Made by a program: the position numbers and the translations under genes
Notes under the pieces: generated by a model
What the model was told of the DNA's origin: nothing
Seen by the model: only the letters and a program-made list of their open reading frames with translations
The model's database searches: none
Source: Clostridia bacterium
GTDB taxonomy: Bacteria > Bacillota > Clostridia > Oscillospirales > Acutalibacteraceae
NCBI GenBank assembly: GCA_017431755.1
Contig: JAFRKM010000073.1
Coordinates: 1-5,674, forward strand
Length of the DNA stretch: 5,674 nucleotides
Reading direction: 5' to 3'
Shown here: piece by piece, positions 1 to 5,673 of the stretch
Layout: the number at the start of each line of letters is the position of its first letter
How positions within the stretch are numbered: the stretch's first letter is position 1

Positions 1-1083
1 GATGAAATAGATGCTGTTGGTAGAAGAAGAGATTCTGGAATTAATGGCATGGAAAAAGATAATACTCTTAATCAGCTTTTGGTTGAAATGGATGGATTTA
101 ACGAGAAGGACGACATTATAATAATGGCAGCAACTAATAGACCTGATGTTTTAGATTCTGCTTTAATGAGACCCGGCAGGTTCGACAGACAAATTTATGT
201 AAATTATCCTGATATAAAAGAAAGAGAAGAAATACTTAAGGTTCATGCTAAAAATAAACAGTTTGGCCCTGATGTGGAACTTAAAACCATAGCAAAATCA
301 ACTGCAGGATTTACTGGAGCAGATTTAGCAAACCTTATTAATGAAGCTGCAATTTTAACTGTGCGAAATCAAGTAAAAGCAATAACTATGAAAGAAATTG
401 AAGAGGCAACTTTGAAAGTGACAATAGGTTTAGAAAAGAAAAAACATGTTGTTACATCGGAAGACAAGAAATTAACGGCTTACCACGAAGGTGGCCATGC
501 AATAGTTTCTTATTTTTGCAAAAATCACGATAAAGTTCATGAAATATCTATTATGCCGCGTGGGAATGCCGGTGGATATACAAGATATTTGCCTGAAAAA
601 GATGATATTTTTACATCTAAAACAAAACTAACCGAAGAAATTAAAACTCTTGTGGGTGGAATGGTTTCTGAAAAATTAATTTGTAATGATACCACCACAG
701 GGGTTTCCAGTGACTTAAAACGCGCTACAAAAATCGCACGGGATATGGTTGCTAAATATGGAATGAGTGATGAAGTAGGCCCGGTTGTGTACTTTGCACA
801 GTATGATTATTCAAATGAAGACACCGGTAAAGGAATATTCCAAAATTGTTCTACGGATACAGCTTCTAAAATAGATGAGCAAGTAAAAAATATTATTTCA
901 GGAGCATGTAAAGAAGCAAAAAACATCCTTACTGAAAATATAGATAAACTCCATGAAATAGCTAATTACTTAATAGAAAACGAAAAAATGAGCGGTGAAA
1001 AATTTGAAGAAATTATGAGTGGAAAAGTTGAAAATATCACTAAATCTGAAGGCCAGGATTTAAACCCTGAAGTAACGGAATAA
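1..1083 (+). CDS. ftsH: ATP-dependent zinc metalloprotease FtsH, 3' part (5' end outside window)
   Basis: This is the C-terminal ~360 residues of FtsH, a hexameric membrane-anchored AAA+ protease that unfolds and degrades membrane and cytosolic proteins. The frame is open from base 1, so the ATG at 49 is internal and not a start. The window opens on the acidic pair of Walker B (DEIDAVGRRR). Next come the TLNQLLVEMDGF block, sensor-1 Asn in ATNRPD (codon 136-138), and the arginine-finger motif RPGRFDR (Arg codons 178 and 187). The M41 zinc site reads HEGGH (codons 484-498), where the usual form is HEAGH. The third zinc ligand is probably the Asp of TTGVSSDLKRAT (codon 712-714). The helical C-terminal domain ends in a short polar tail, as in the family. 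The N-terminal membrane segments and Walker A lie upstream. The stop is followed at once by the AGGAGG site of htrA, so the two genes are probably cotranscribed. Catalytic residues look intact. Confidence 0.97.
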   Translation, partial: DEIDAVGRRRDSGINGMEKDNTLNQLLVEMDGFNEKDDIIIMAATNRPDVLDSALMRPGRFDRQIYVNYPDIKEREEILKVHAKNKQFGPDVELKTIAKSTAGFTGADLANLINEAAILTVRNQVKAITMKEIEEATLKVTIGLEKKKHVVTSEDKKLTAYHEGGHAIVSYFCKNHDKVHEISIMPRGNAGGYTRYLPEKDDIFTSKTKLTEEIKTLVGGMVSEKLICNDTTTGVSSDLKRATKIARDMVAKYGMSDEVGPVVYFAQYDYSNEDTGKGIFQNCSTDTASKIDEQVKNIISGACKEAKNILTENIDKLHEIANYLIENEKMSGEKFEEIMSGKVENITKSEGQDLNPEVTE

Positions 1084-1095
1084 GGAGGAATTTAA

Positions 1096-2430
1096 ATGGA
1101 AGAAAATTTTAATGAAGAAACTAATTTAAAAGAAGAAGAAAAATATGAATATCCTTCTGAAACTTTAAAGCATAGTCGTTCTGAAAATTTAGAAAACGAA
1201 AAGTTGAATGAAGATGATTATGCAAAAGATAAGCAAGATAATTTTTCCGTTATAATGGGCAGGAAAACAAGAACATTCCTCATATCAGCACTTGCTGTTT
1301 TGTTAATTTTAGTTATTTTTTTGGTGTCTTACATTATTTATAGTTTTGGAGTTTTTAAAGATTTTCAAAGTCCTGTTTCACTAATGAATACTTCAGAAGA
1401 AAATCCTCACGTTTCCGGAGAATCGGAAATAAAATTTGAAAATTCTGTGCCGGAAGGAGAATTGTCTGCTGAATCTATATACGATATAGTTTCACCGTCA
1501 GTTGTAGGTGTTGTGGTGTACGATTCTTATGCGGATATTATTTCTGATCCGACAAGTGAGGGTTCTGGAATAGTTATAAGTGAAAAAGGGTATATCGTAA
1601 CGAATTCGCATGTTGTCGGGAATTCGAAACAGAATAATATTAAAATTGTTCTTAATACAGGCGAAGAGTTTTCTGGAAAAGTTTTAGGGTATGACAGCAA
1701 AACAGATTTAGCTGTTATAAAAACAGATAAAACTGGTTTAAAAGCAGCAACTTTTGGAAATTCTGATGAAGTTAAAGTTGGTGCTTCTGCGCTTGCGTTA
1801 GGCAATCCTTTAGGCCTTAATTTTGCAAGTTCTCTTACACGTGGTATTGTTTCAGCGATAAATCGTTCTGCAAACGGTGGGCCAAAAAGCTTGGTTAAAT
1901 ACATACAAACTGATGCAGCAATAAATCCTGGAAATTCTGGTGGACCTCTTATAAATATGCGTGGGCAAATAATCGGTATAAATTCTACTAAAATTGCAGT
2001 TGCACACTGTGAAGGCATGGGGTTTGCAATTCCAAGTAATACTGTTAAAACTATAGTTGATGATATAATAGACAAAGGCTACGTGTCCGGTAGAGTAAGA
2101 CTTGGTATGACCGGAAAAATGGTAAGCAATTATCAAGCTCAAATATATAATGTGCCGGTAGGATTAATAGTTTCTGAGATAAATTCAGATAGTAATCTTG
2201 GTACAAGCGGAGTTAAAGTTGGAGACATTATTACAAAAATTAATGGTGTAAGTGTAACTAGTTTTGATGCTTTTTATAGCGAGCTTTATAATCATAAAGC
2301 GGGTGAAAAAATATCACTTTCGATATTTAGACCGTCAAGAACACGTATGAATTCAGAAACATTTGATGTAAATGTTGTGCTTTTGGAAGACAAAGGGGAA
2401 ACCCAGCAAGAAAGTATTTCTAAAAAATAA
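1096..2430 (+). CDS. htrA: HtrA/DegP-family membrane-anchored serine protease with PDZ domain
   Basis: This 444-residue protein is a trypsin-like (S1C) HtrA protease that degrades misfolded exported proteins at the outer face of the membrane. Residues 1-58 are a charged, acidic cytoplasmic tail ending in basic GRKTR. One transmembrane helix (about 61-83) follows, predicting an N-in, protease-out topology. A low-complexity linker leads to the protease domain (about 125-325), with triad His172 (TNSHVV), Asp204 (TDLAVIK) and Ser281 (NPGNSGGPL). A single PDZ domain spans about 332-430, a normal arrangement for Gram-positive HtrA. The start is set by AGGAGG at 1083-1088, overlapping the ftsH stop and 7 nt before the ATG. 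It lies between ftsH and acp, with 12 and 38 nt gaps and no terminator on either side, suggesting one transcript. The family call is firm; assignment to HtrA, HtrB or DegP is not resolvable. The long minus-strand frames under this gene are shadows. Confidence 0.95.
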   Translation: MEENFNEETNLKEEEKYEYPSETLKHSRSENLENEKLNEDDYAKDKQDNFSVIMGRKTRTFLISALAVLLILVIFLVSYIIYSFGVFKDFQSPVSLMNTSEENPHVSGESEIKFENSVPEGELSAESIYDIVSPSVVGVVVYDSYADIISDPTSEGSGIVISEKGYIVTNSHVVGNSKQNNIKIVLNTGEEFSGKVLGYDSKTDLAVIKTDKTGLKAATFGNSDEVKVGASALALGNPLGLNFASSLTRGIVSAINRSANGGPKSLVKYIQTDAAINPGNSGGPLINMRGQIIGINSTKIAVAHCEGMGFAIPSNTVKTIVDDIIDKGYVSGRVRLGMTGKMVSNYQAQIYNVPVGLIVSEINSDSNLGTSGVKVGDIITKINGVSVTSFDAFYSELYNHKAGEKISLSIFRPSRTRMNSETFDVNVVLLEDKGETQQESISKK

Positions 2431-2468
2431 AATTTTTAAAATTAATTTATTGATAGGAGAATTTTGTA

Positions 2469-2705
2469 ATGGTATTTGAAAAAGTGAGAGCAATTTTAAG
2501 CGAGCAGTTTGACAAAAGTGAGGACGAAATAACGCTGGATACAAACTTATTTGACGATTTAGAAGCGGACTCTTTAGATTTGGCAGATTTGCTTTCATCA
2601 CTCGAAGATGAATTTGATATAGAAGCCACAGACGATGTAATAAGTTCAGTTAGTACAGTGAGCGATGTTGTAAATTATATTTGTGAAGTAACTAAACTTT
2701 CTTAA
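2469..2705 (+). CDS. acpP: Acyl carrier protein
   Basis: This 78-residue acidic protein has the size and four-helix pattern of acyl carrier proteins. These carry growing acyl chains as thioesters on a 4'-phosphopantetheine arm in the cytoplasm. The prosthetic-group serine is Ser35 in EADSLDLADLL, matching the family DSLD motif, and helix II continues into LEDEFDIE as in type II fatty-acid ACPs. The start is supported by AGGAGA at 2455-2460, 8 nt before the ATG. It lies 38 nt after htrA and is closed by a terminator 11 nt downstream, making it the last gene of the ftsH-htrA unit. That context is odd: acpP usually sits with plsX, fab genes or rnc, none of which is visible. It may be the housekeeping ACP or a second, specialised carrier; the sequence alone does not decide. 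The symbol is therefore provisional. Confidence 0.9.
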   Translation: MVFEKVRAILSEQFDKSEDEITLDTNLFDDLEADSLDLADLLSSLEDEFDIEATDDVISSVSTVSDVVNYICEVTKLS

Positions 2706-2715
2706 TTTTATTTAT

Positions 2716-2747
2716 AGCCGCACCGGTTTTGGTGGGGCTTTTTTTAT
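2716..2747 (+). terminator. Intrinsic terminator after acpP
   Basis: Arms 2716-2724 (AGCCGCACC) and 2731-2739 (GGTGGGGCT) pair over nine positions with one central G-G mismatch, around a 6-nt loop (GGTTTT). A run of seven T follows (2739-2745). The hairpin starts 10 nt after the acp stop and lies just upstream of a new promoter, so it probably ends the ftsH-htrA-acp transcript. Confidence 0.85.
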
Positions 2748-2764
2748 TTAATTATAAAATTTAT

Positions 2765-2794
2765 TTGACACAAAGTAGTTTATTATGGTAAAAT
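2765..2794 (+). promoter_or_regulatory. Sigma-A type promoter for the rplU-prp-rpmA unit
   Basis: A perfect -35 box TTGACA (2765-2770) is separated by 18 nt from TAAAAT (2789-2794). The -10 box is preceded by an extended TG element (TGG at 2786-2788). The predicted transcription start is near 2800, just upstream of the L21 leader. The promoter lies between the acp terminator and rplU, where one is needed. It is the strongest promoter match I see in the window. Confidence 0.85.
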
Positions 2795-2800
2795 AATAAA

Positions 2801-2873
2801 GCCGCATATTGCAGGCATATAAGTGGTCGTAAGATCCGCCTGAAACAATAGCGAGATGATAAAAAGGTAGGTG
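2801..2873 (+). ncRNA. L21 ribosomal protein leader (cis-regulatory mRNA element)
   Basis: The 5' UTR of rplU matches, from memory, the Firmicute L21 leader family (Rfam L21_leader). That element precedes rplU-rpmA operons and is a putative autoregulatory site. The core visible here is an outer helix CAGGC (2812-2816) with GCCTG (2838-2842). An inner helix GGTC (2825-2828) with GATC (2833-2836) is closed by a GTAA tetraloop of the GNRA type. An asymmetric internal loop ATATAAGT separates the two helices on the 5' side. The distal part, 2843-2873, is purine-rich and runs into the ribosome binding site. Which protein binds (L21, L27 or another) and whether control is at translation or termination cannot be seen. 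The outer 5' boundary is set only by the predicted transcription start. Confidence 0.85.
2865..2873 (+). promoter_or_regulatory. Ribosome binding site fixing the rplU start
   Basis: AGGTAGGTG lies 9 nt before the ATG at 2883. The in-frame GTG at 2871 is part of this Shine-Dalgarno sequence and would have no site of its own, so it is not the start. The site is immediately 3' of the L21 leader, a suitable place for translational control. Confidence 0.75.
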
Positions 2874-2882
2874 CGTAAAAAG

Positions 2883-3188
2883 ATGTACGCAATTATTGAA
2901 ACCGGTGGTAAACAATATAAGGTAAGTCAAGGCGAAGTAATTTACGTTGAAAAACTTGACAAAATGGAAGGCGATTCCGTTGACTTTAAAGTTATTGCGG
3001 GCCAAGATGAAAAAGGTTTCCATATTGGTTCAGAAGTAGCTTCTGCAAAAGTTACCGGAAAGGTAATTAAAACCGATAAAGCCAAAAAAATTACTGTGTT
3101 TACCTATAAACCGAAGAAGAGTTGTAAACGTAAAATAGGTCACAGACAATTTTACACAAAAGTCGAAATAGAATCTATTAAATTTTAA
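2883..3188 (+). CDS. rplU: 50S ribosomal protein L21 (bL21)
   Basis: This is large-subunit protein bL21, 101 residues and full length for the family, which binds 23S rRNA in the 50S subunit. It begins with the hallmark MYAIIETGGKQYKV. It ends with the basic YKPKKSCKRKIGHRQFYTKVEI region, matching the family's YKPKK...GHRQ.YT signature that contacts rRNA. The start is placed at 2883 and not at the upstream in-frame GTG at 2871. The MYAI opening is universal in the family and the ribosome binding site lies between the two codons. It is the first gene of a unit with its own promoter and an L21 leader, followed after 16 nt by prp and then rpmA, the standard Firmicute order. Confidence 0.97.
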   Translation: MYAIIETGGKQYKVSQGEVIYVEKLDKMEGDSVDFKVIAGQDEKGFHIGSEVASAKVTGKVIKTDKAKKITVFTYKPKKSCKRKIGHRQFYTKVEIESIKF

Positions 3189-3204
3189 ATGATGGATAAG
3201 TGTT

Positions 3205-3531
3205 ATGATAAGTGCTAAATTTTTTGTGTTAGAATCTGGAACGATTGTAGGTTTTGAAATACTTGGACATTCAGGATATTCTGAATTAGGTAAAGATATT
3301 GTTTGTTCGGCCGTATCTTCGGCAGCATATATGACAGCCAATACTATTACAGACGTTATAGGAATTTCTGCAGATGTGAGTATAAACGAAAGCACGGGAT
3401 ACATGAAAATGCTTGTAAGCTCAAAAGACGCTTTGCTTTGCAAAGACATTTTAAATGGATTTAAAAATCACTTATTGATGTTAGAAGAAATTTATTCAAA
3501 AAACATAAATGTAAATTATACGGAGGTGTAG
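3205..3531 (+). CDS. prp: Ribosomal-processing cysteine protease Prp
   Basis: Prp (YsxB family) is a small cysteine protease that removes the N-terminal extension of ribosomal protein L27. This step is essential in Staphylococcus aureus, because the extension would block the peptidyl-transferase centre. The protein has 108 residues, the family size. It shows the catalytic pair His22 (in LGHSGY) and Cys34 (in GKDIVCSAVS), at the same positions as in the S. aureus enzyme. It lies between rplU (16 nt gap) and rpmA (6 nt gap), the conserved gene order for the protease and its substrate. The ribosome binding site is weak (GGATAAG, 3194-3200), unlike the strong site of rpmA. This could keep the enzyme below the level of its ribosomal neighbours, which is inference. 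Its stop codon overlaps the rpmA ribosome binding region. Confidence 0.95.
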   Translation: MISAKFFVLESGTIVGFEILGHSGYSELGKDIVCSAVSSAAYMTANTITDVIGISADVSINESTGYMKMLVSSKDALLCKDILNGFKNHLLMLEEIYSKNINVNYTEV

Positions 3532-3537
3532 TTTGAA

Positions 3538-3819
3538 ATGCTAAGAATTAACATTCAACTTTTTGCACATAAAAAAGGTCAAGGGTCAAGTAGTAACGGA
3601 CGTGATTCTGAATCTAAACGTTTAGGTGTTAAACGTGGAGATGGCCAAAATGTTTTGGCAGGAAATATTATTGTAAAACAACGCGGGACAAAAATTCACC
3701 CGGGAGTTAATGTTGGTAAAGGGAAAGATGATACTTTATTTGCATTAATTAACGGTAAAGTAAAGTTTGAACGTGTTGGACGCGATCGTAAACAAGTTAG
3801 TATTTATGCCGCAAATTAA
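3538..3819 (+). CDS. rpmA: 50S ribosomal protein L27 (bL27) with cleavable N-terminal extension
   Basis: bL27 reaches into the peptidyl-transferase centre of the 50S subunit through its N-terminus. The 93-residue precursor starts MLRINIQLFAHKKGQGSSSN. Residues 1-9 are the Firmicute extension, and Prp is expected to cut between Phe9 and Ala10, leaving mature AHKKG. The usual site reads (L/I)QFF then A; here the position before Phe is Leu. Diagnostic body motifs are SKRLGVKRGDGQ, GNIIVKQRGTKIHPG and GKDDTLFALINGKVKFE. Translation starts from GGAGGTG (3522-3528), which overlaps the prp stop, suggesting close or coupled translation. A strong terminator follows 17 nt after the stop. No internal damage is seen. 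Confidence 0.97.
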   Translation: MLRINIQLFAHKKGQGSSSNGRDSESKRLGVKRGDGQNVLAGNIIVKQRGTKIHPGVNVGKGKDDTLFALINGKVKFERVGRDRKQVSIYAAN

Positions 3820-3836
3820 TTTGTGGTAAAGATTGG

Positions 3837-3868
3837 GCGGATCGAGTGGTTGATCCGCTTTTTTATTT
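3837..3868 (+). terminator. Intrinsic terminator between rpmA and obg
   Basis: A perfect 7-bp stem GCGGATC (3837-3843) with GATCCGC (3852-3858) encloses an 8-nt loop (GAGTGGTT). It is followed by six T, one A and three more T. Two G-T wobbles (3835-3836 with 3859-3860) can extend the stem. It begins 17 nt after the rpmA stop and ends about 24 nt before the obg ATG. It should end or reduce the ribosomal-protein transcript. How much passes through to obg is not known. Confidence 0.85.
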
Positions 3869-3878
3869 GTGAAGTTAA

Positions 3879-3887
3879 AGAAGGTGA
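3879..3887 (+). promoter_or_regulatory. Ribosome binding site fixing the obg start
   Basis: AGAAGGTGA differs by one base from AGGAGGTGA and lies 4 nt before the ATG at 3892. The in-frame GTG at 3823 has no such site, and translation from it would run through the terminator hairpin. The later ATG is therefore the start. Confidence 0.75.
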
Positions 3888-3891
3888 AAAA

Positions 3892-5157
3892 ATGTTTGTT
3901 GACGTGGCAAATATAAAAATAAAAGCAGGTAACGGAGGCGACGGTGCAGTTTCGTTCCATAGAGATATTTTTACTGCAACAGGTGGTCCTGATGGCGGTA
4001 ATGGTGGGCGAGGTGGTTCTGTTATATTTAAAGCGGATAGTAATTTATCTACGCTTTCTAATTTTAGATATAAAAAGAAATTTTTTGCTCAGAATGGGCA
4101 AAACGGTGCATCCGGCAAAAAAACAGGTAAAAGCGGTGAAAATTTAATCATAAAAGTGCCTTATGGCACGCTGATTAAAGATGTTAATAGTGGTAAAATT
4201 ATTGCAGATATTTCTTCCGATGAGCCTGTTGTTGTGATAAAAGGTGGCAGAGGCGGTGCCGGGAATATGAATTTTGCTGGCCCTGTTAAACAGAGCCCTA
4301 GGTTTTCTAAGCCTGGAGAAAAAGGTATAGAATTGGAAGTTAAATTGGAATTAAAGCTTCTTGCCGATGTTGGTCTTGTGGGGTATCCAAATGTTGGAAA
4401 ATCAACTATAATTTCAATAGTTAGTGAAGCAAAACCACAAGTGGCAAATTATCATTTTACCACGCTTTCACCCATTTTAGGCGTTGTTAAATATGATGAC
4501 GAGCGTTCTTTTGTTATGGCAGATATTCCTGGACTTATCGAGGGTGCATGGAAGGGCGTTGGATTGGGTCACGAATTTTTGCGTCATGTTGAAAGATGTA
4601 GACTTTTGCTTCATGTTGTAGATGTTTCGGGTAGTGAAGGTCGAAATCCATGCGATGATTTTGATGTTATAAATAACGAACTTAAAAAATTTAACGAGCA
4701 GCTTGCAAATCGTCCAATGCTTGTTGTGGGAAACAAGTGCGATATGGCGTCAGAAGAACAAATTAAAATTTTTAAAAATTATGTTAATAAAAAAGGCTAC
4801 GAATTCATAGAAGTTACTGCTTGCCAAAATAAGGGCGTAAAAGAAATGGTTAATAAAATTGCAGAAAAATTAAGTACTCTTCCACCAGCAAGATTTTTTG
4901 AGCCAGATACAACTCCTGAAATTTTATCTTATAAAGAAGATAAATTAGAAATAAAAAATGTAAACGGTGTATATCATGTGAATGCTATGTGGCTTGATAA
5001 ACTGATAAATTCTGTTAATTTTAATGATTATGATTCAATGCATTATTTTCAAGATACAATCACCAAAGCTGGACTTACTGATGCTTTAAAAAAAGCGGGT
5101 GCAAAAGAAGGTAGTACAGTGAAAATCGGTGAAATTGAATTTGATTTTTTTGAATAG
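3892..5157 (+). CDS. obg: Obg/CgtA family GTPase (50S subunit assembly)
   Basis: Obg is an essential GTPase that binds the 50S subunit late in assembly and is linked to the (p)ppGpp stress response. From the ATG at 3892 it has 421 residues and the three usual domains. The first is a glycine-rich Obg fold (1-158; MFVDVANIKIKAGNGGDG, GGPDGGNGGRGG). The second is the G domain, with P-loop GYPNVGKST (164-172), switch I FTTLSPILG, G3 DIPG (211-214), and NKCD (281-284) for guanine recognition. The third is a C-terminal OCT domain (about 345-421; RFFEPD, ending EIEFDFFE). The G3 stretch reads EGAWKGVGLGHEFLRH, with Trp-Lys where His-Glu or similar is common; this is a mild variant. The start follows the family N-terminus and the nearby ribosome binding site. 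It lies 72 nt after rpmA, across a terminator, and 12 nt before mrnC. Confidence 0.96.
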   Translation: MFVDVANIKIKAGNGGDGAVSFHRDIFTATGGPDGGNGGRGGSVIFKADSNLSTLSNFRYKKKFFAQNGQNGASGKKTGKSGENLIIKVPYGTLIKDVNSGKIIADISSDEPVVVIKGGRGGAGNMNFAGPVKQSPRFSKPGEKGIELEVKLELKLLADVGLVGYPNVGKSTIISIVSEAKPQVANYHFTTLSPILGVVKYDDERSFVMADIPGLIEGAWKGVGLGHEFLRHVERCRLLLHVVDVSGSEGRNPCDDFDVINNELKKFNEQLANRPMLVVGNKCDMASEEQIKIFKNYVNKKGYEFIEVTACQNKGVKEMVNKIAEKLSTLPPARFFEPDTTPEILSYKEDKLEIKNVNGVYHVNAMWLDKLINSVNFNDYDSMHYFQDTITKAGLTDALKKAGAKEGSTVKIGEIEFDFFE

Positions 5158-5169
5158 GCGTGAGATGAT

Positions 5170-5553
5170 ATGGATTATGAAGATATAAAATTAATAAAAA
5201 GTATGAGCCCGCAAAAACTTGCGTTTTTTGGGGATGCTGTTTTTGAACTTATGATGAGAAAAAGAATTATTTTTGAAAAAACCGGACATATTGGGGAGCT
5301 TAATATACTTAAAAACAAGAATGTATGCTGTAAAGCGCAGTCTGATTTTTTTGATGATATTAAAGACATTCTGACCAATGAAGAAATTAATATATATAAA
5401 CGTGGCAGGAATGCGCATGTAAATAACACACCAAAAAAAGCTTCTCGCGTGGAATATCACAGAGCCACAGGTATAGAAGCTTTGTTCGGGTATTTATATC
5501 TTACCGGTGATAAAGAAAGGTTAGCAGAGTTGATTCAAAAAGTAAAAATATAG
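5170..5553 (+). CDS. mrnC: Mini-ribonuclease 3 (Mini-III)
   Basis: Mini-III is an RNase III catalytic domain without the double-stranded-RNA-binding domain. In Bacillus subtilis it trims both ends of 23S rRNA in the 50S particle, stimulated by L3. The 127-residue protein fits the family. LAFFGDAVFELMMR near the N-terminus holds the RNase III signature, with Asp22 as likely catalytic residue. KAQS (55-58), YKRGRNAH (76-83) and HRATGIEALFGYLYLTG with Glu103 are the other Mini-III blocks. Metal-binding acidic residues appear intact. It lies 12 nt after obg with no terminator, so it is probably cotranscribed. Its ribosome binding site is poor (GGCGTGAG, 5157-5164), which may mean translation depends on ribosomes leaving obg. 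In Bacillus mrnC lies by cysS, so the link to obg is a lineage feature. The gene call is secure; its activity is inferred. Confidence 0.93.
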   Translation: MDYEDIKLIKSMSPQKLAFFGDAVFELMMRKRIIFEKTGHIGELNILKNKNVCCKAQSDFFDDIKDILTNEEINIYKRGRNAHVNNTPKKASRVEYHRATGIEALFGYLYLTGDKERLAELIQKVKI

Positions 5554-5629
5554 AAATTATTGTAAATTTATAAAAATTTGATTTAATAGCTTTATTAAAA
5601 AATTAAGGAAGGTTTAGGGTGTTTTAGGT
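5554..5629 (+). other. AT-rich non-coding spacer after mrnC
   Basis: This 76-nt spacer separates mrnC from the final hairpin and holds no recognisable gene. It contains a purine-rich AAGGAAGG (about 5606-5613) that resembles a ribosome binding site. The only nearby start-like codon, a GTG about 6 nt on, meets TAG two codons later. A weak TTGTAA/TTTAAT pair (5560-5587, 16 nt spacer) could be a chance promoter-like match. I assign no function. Confidence 0.5.
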
Positions 5630-5673
5630 AAAATAGCTGATATTAATTTATCAGTTATTTTTTTTATTTTTTT
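5630..5673 (+). terminator. Intrinsic terminator after mrnC
   Basis: Arms 5632-5642 (AATAGCTGATA) and 5649-5659 (TATCAGTTATT) form an 11-bp stem with one G-T wobble and a 6-nt loop (TTAATT). A/T pairs can extend it at the base, and a long T-rich tract follows to the window end. The stem is AU-rich but long. It most simply ends the obg-mrnC transcript. It lies 77 nt after the mrnC stop, so an attenuator for an unseen downstream gene is also possible. Confidence 0.75.

Noticed and set aside
1527..2075. 182-codon minus-strand open frame under htrA
   Set aside because: It lies entirely antisense to a well-supported protease domain and resembles no family I recognise; it is a shadow of the htrA reading frame.
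2431..2450. AATTTT/AAAATT inverted repeat between htrA and acp
   Set aside because: It is A/T only, has no loop and no following T-run, so it is not a credible terminator.
2871..2882. GTG at 2871 as the rplU start
   Set aside because: It is part of the AGGTAGGTG ribosome binding site, and the family N-terminus MYAI begins at 2883.
3189..3218. ATG-ATG start at 3189 just before prp, possible leader peptide
   Set aside because: It is out of frame with prp, gives only nine codons, and has no ribosome binding site.
3740..3806. Promoter-like matches inside the 3' end of rpmA that might serve obg
   Set aside because: The -35 and -10 pairs I could find had poor boxes or spacing (for example TTGCAT and TAAAGT 15 nt apart), as expected by chance in AT-rich sequence.
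3783..3844. Possible antiterminator pairing of CGATC (3783-3787) with GATCG (3840-3844)
   Set aside because: Only five pairs, inside the rpmA coding region, and much weaker than the 7-bp terminator stem; too little to claim.
3823..3891. GTG at 3823 as the obg start
   Set aside because: The added 23 codons span the terminator hairpin and match nothing in the Obg family; a good ribosome binding site precedes 3892.
3944..4147. 67-codon open frame in another frame within obg
   Set aside because: It overlaps the glycine-rich Obg domain and has no family features or ribosome binding site.
5175..5460. Minus-strand open frames of 84 and 89 codons under mrnC
   Set aside because: They are antisense to a clear Mini-III gene and show no family features; they are shadows.
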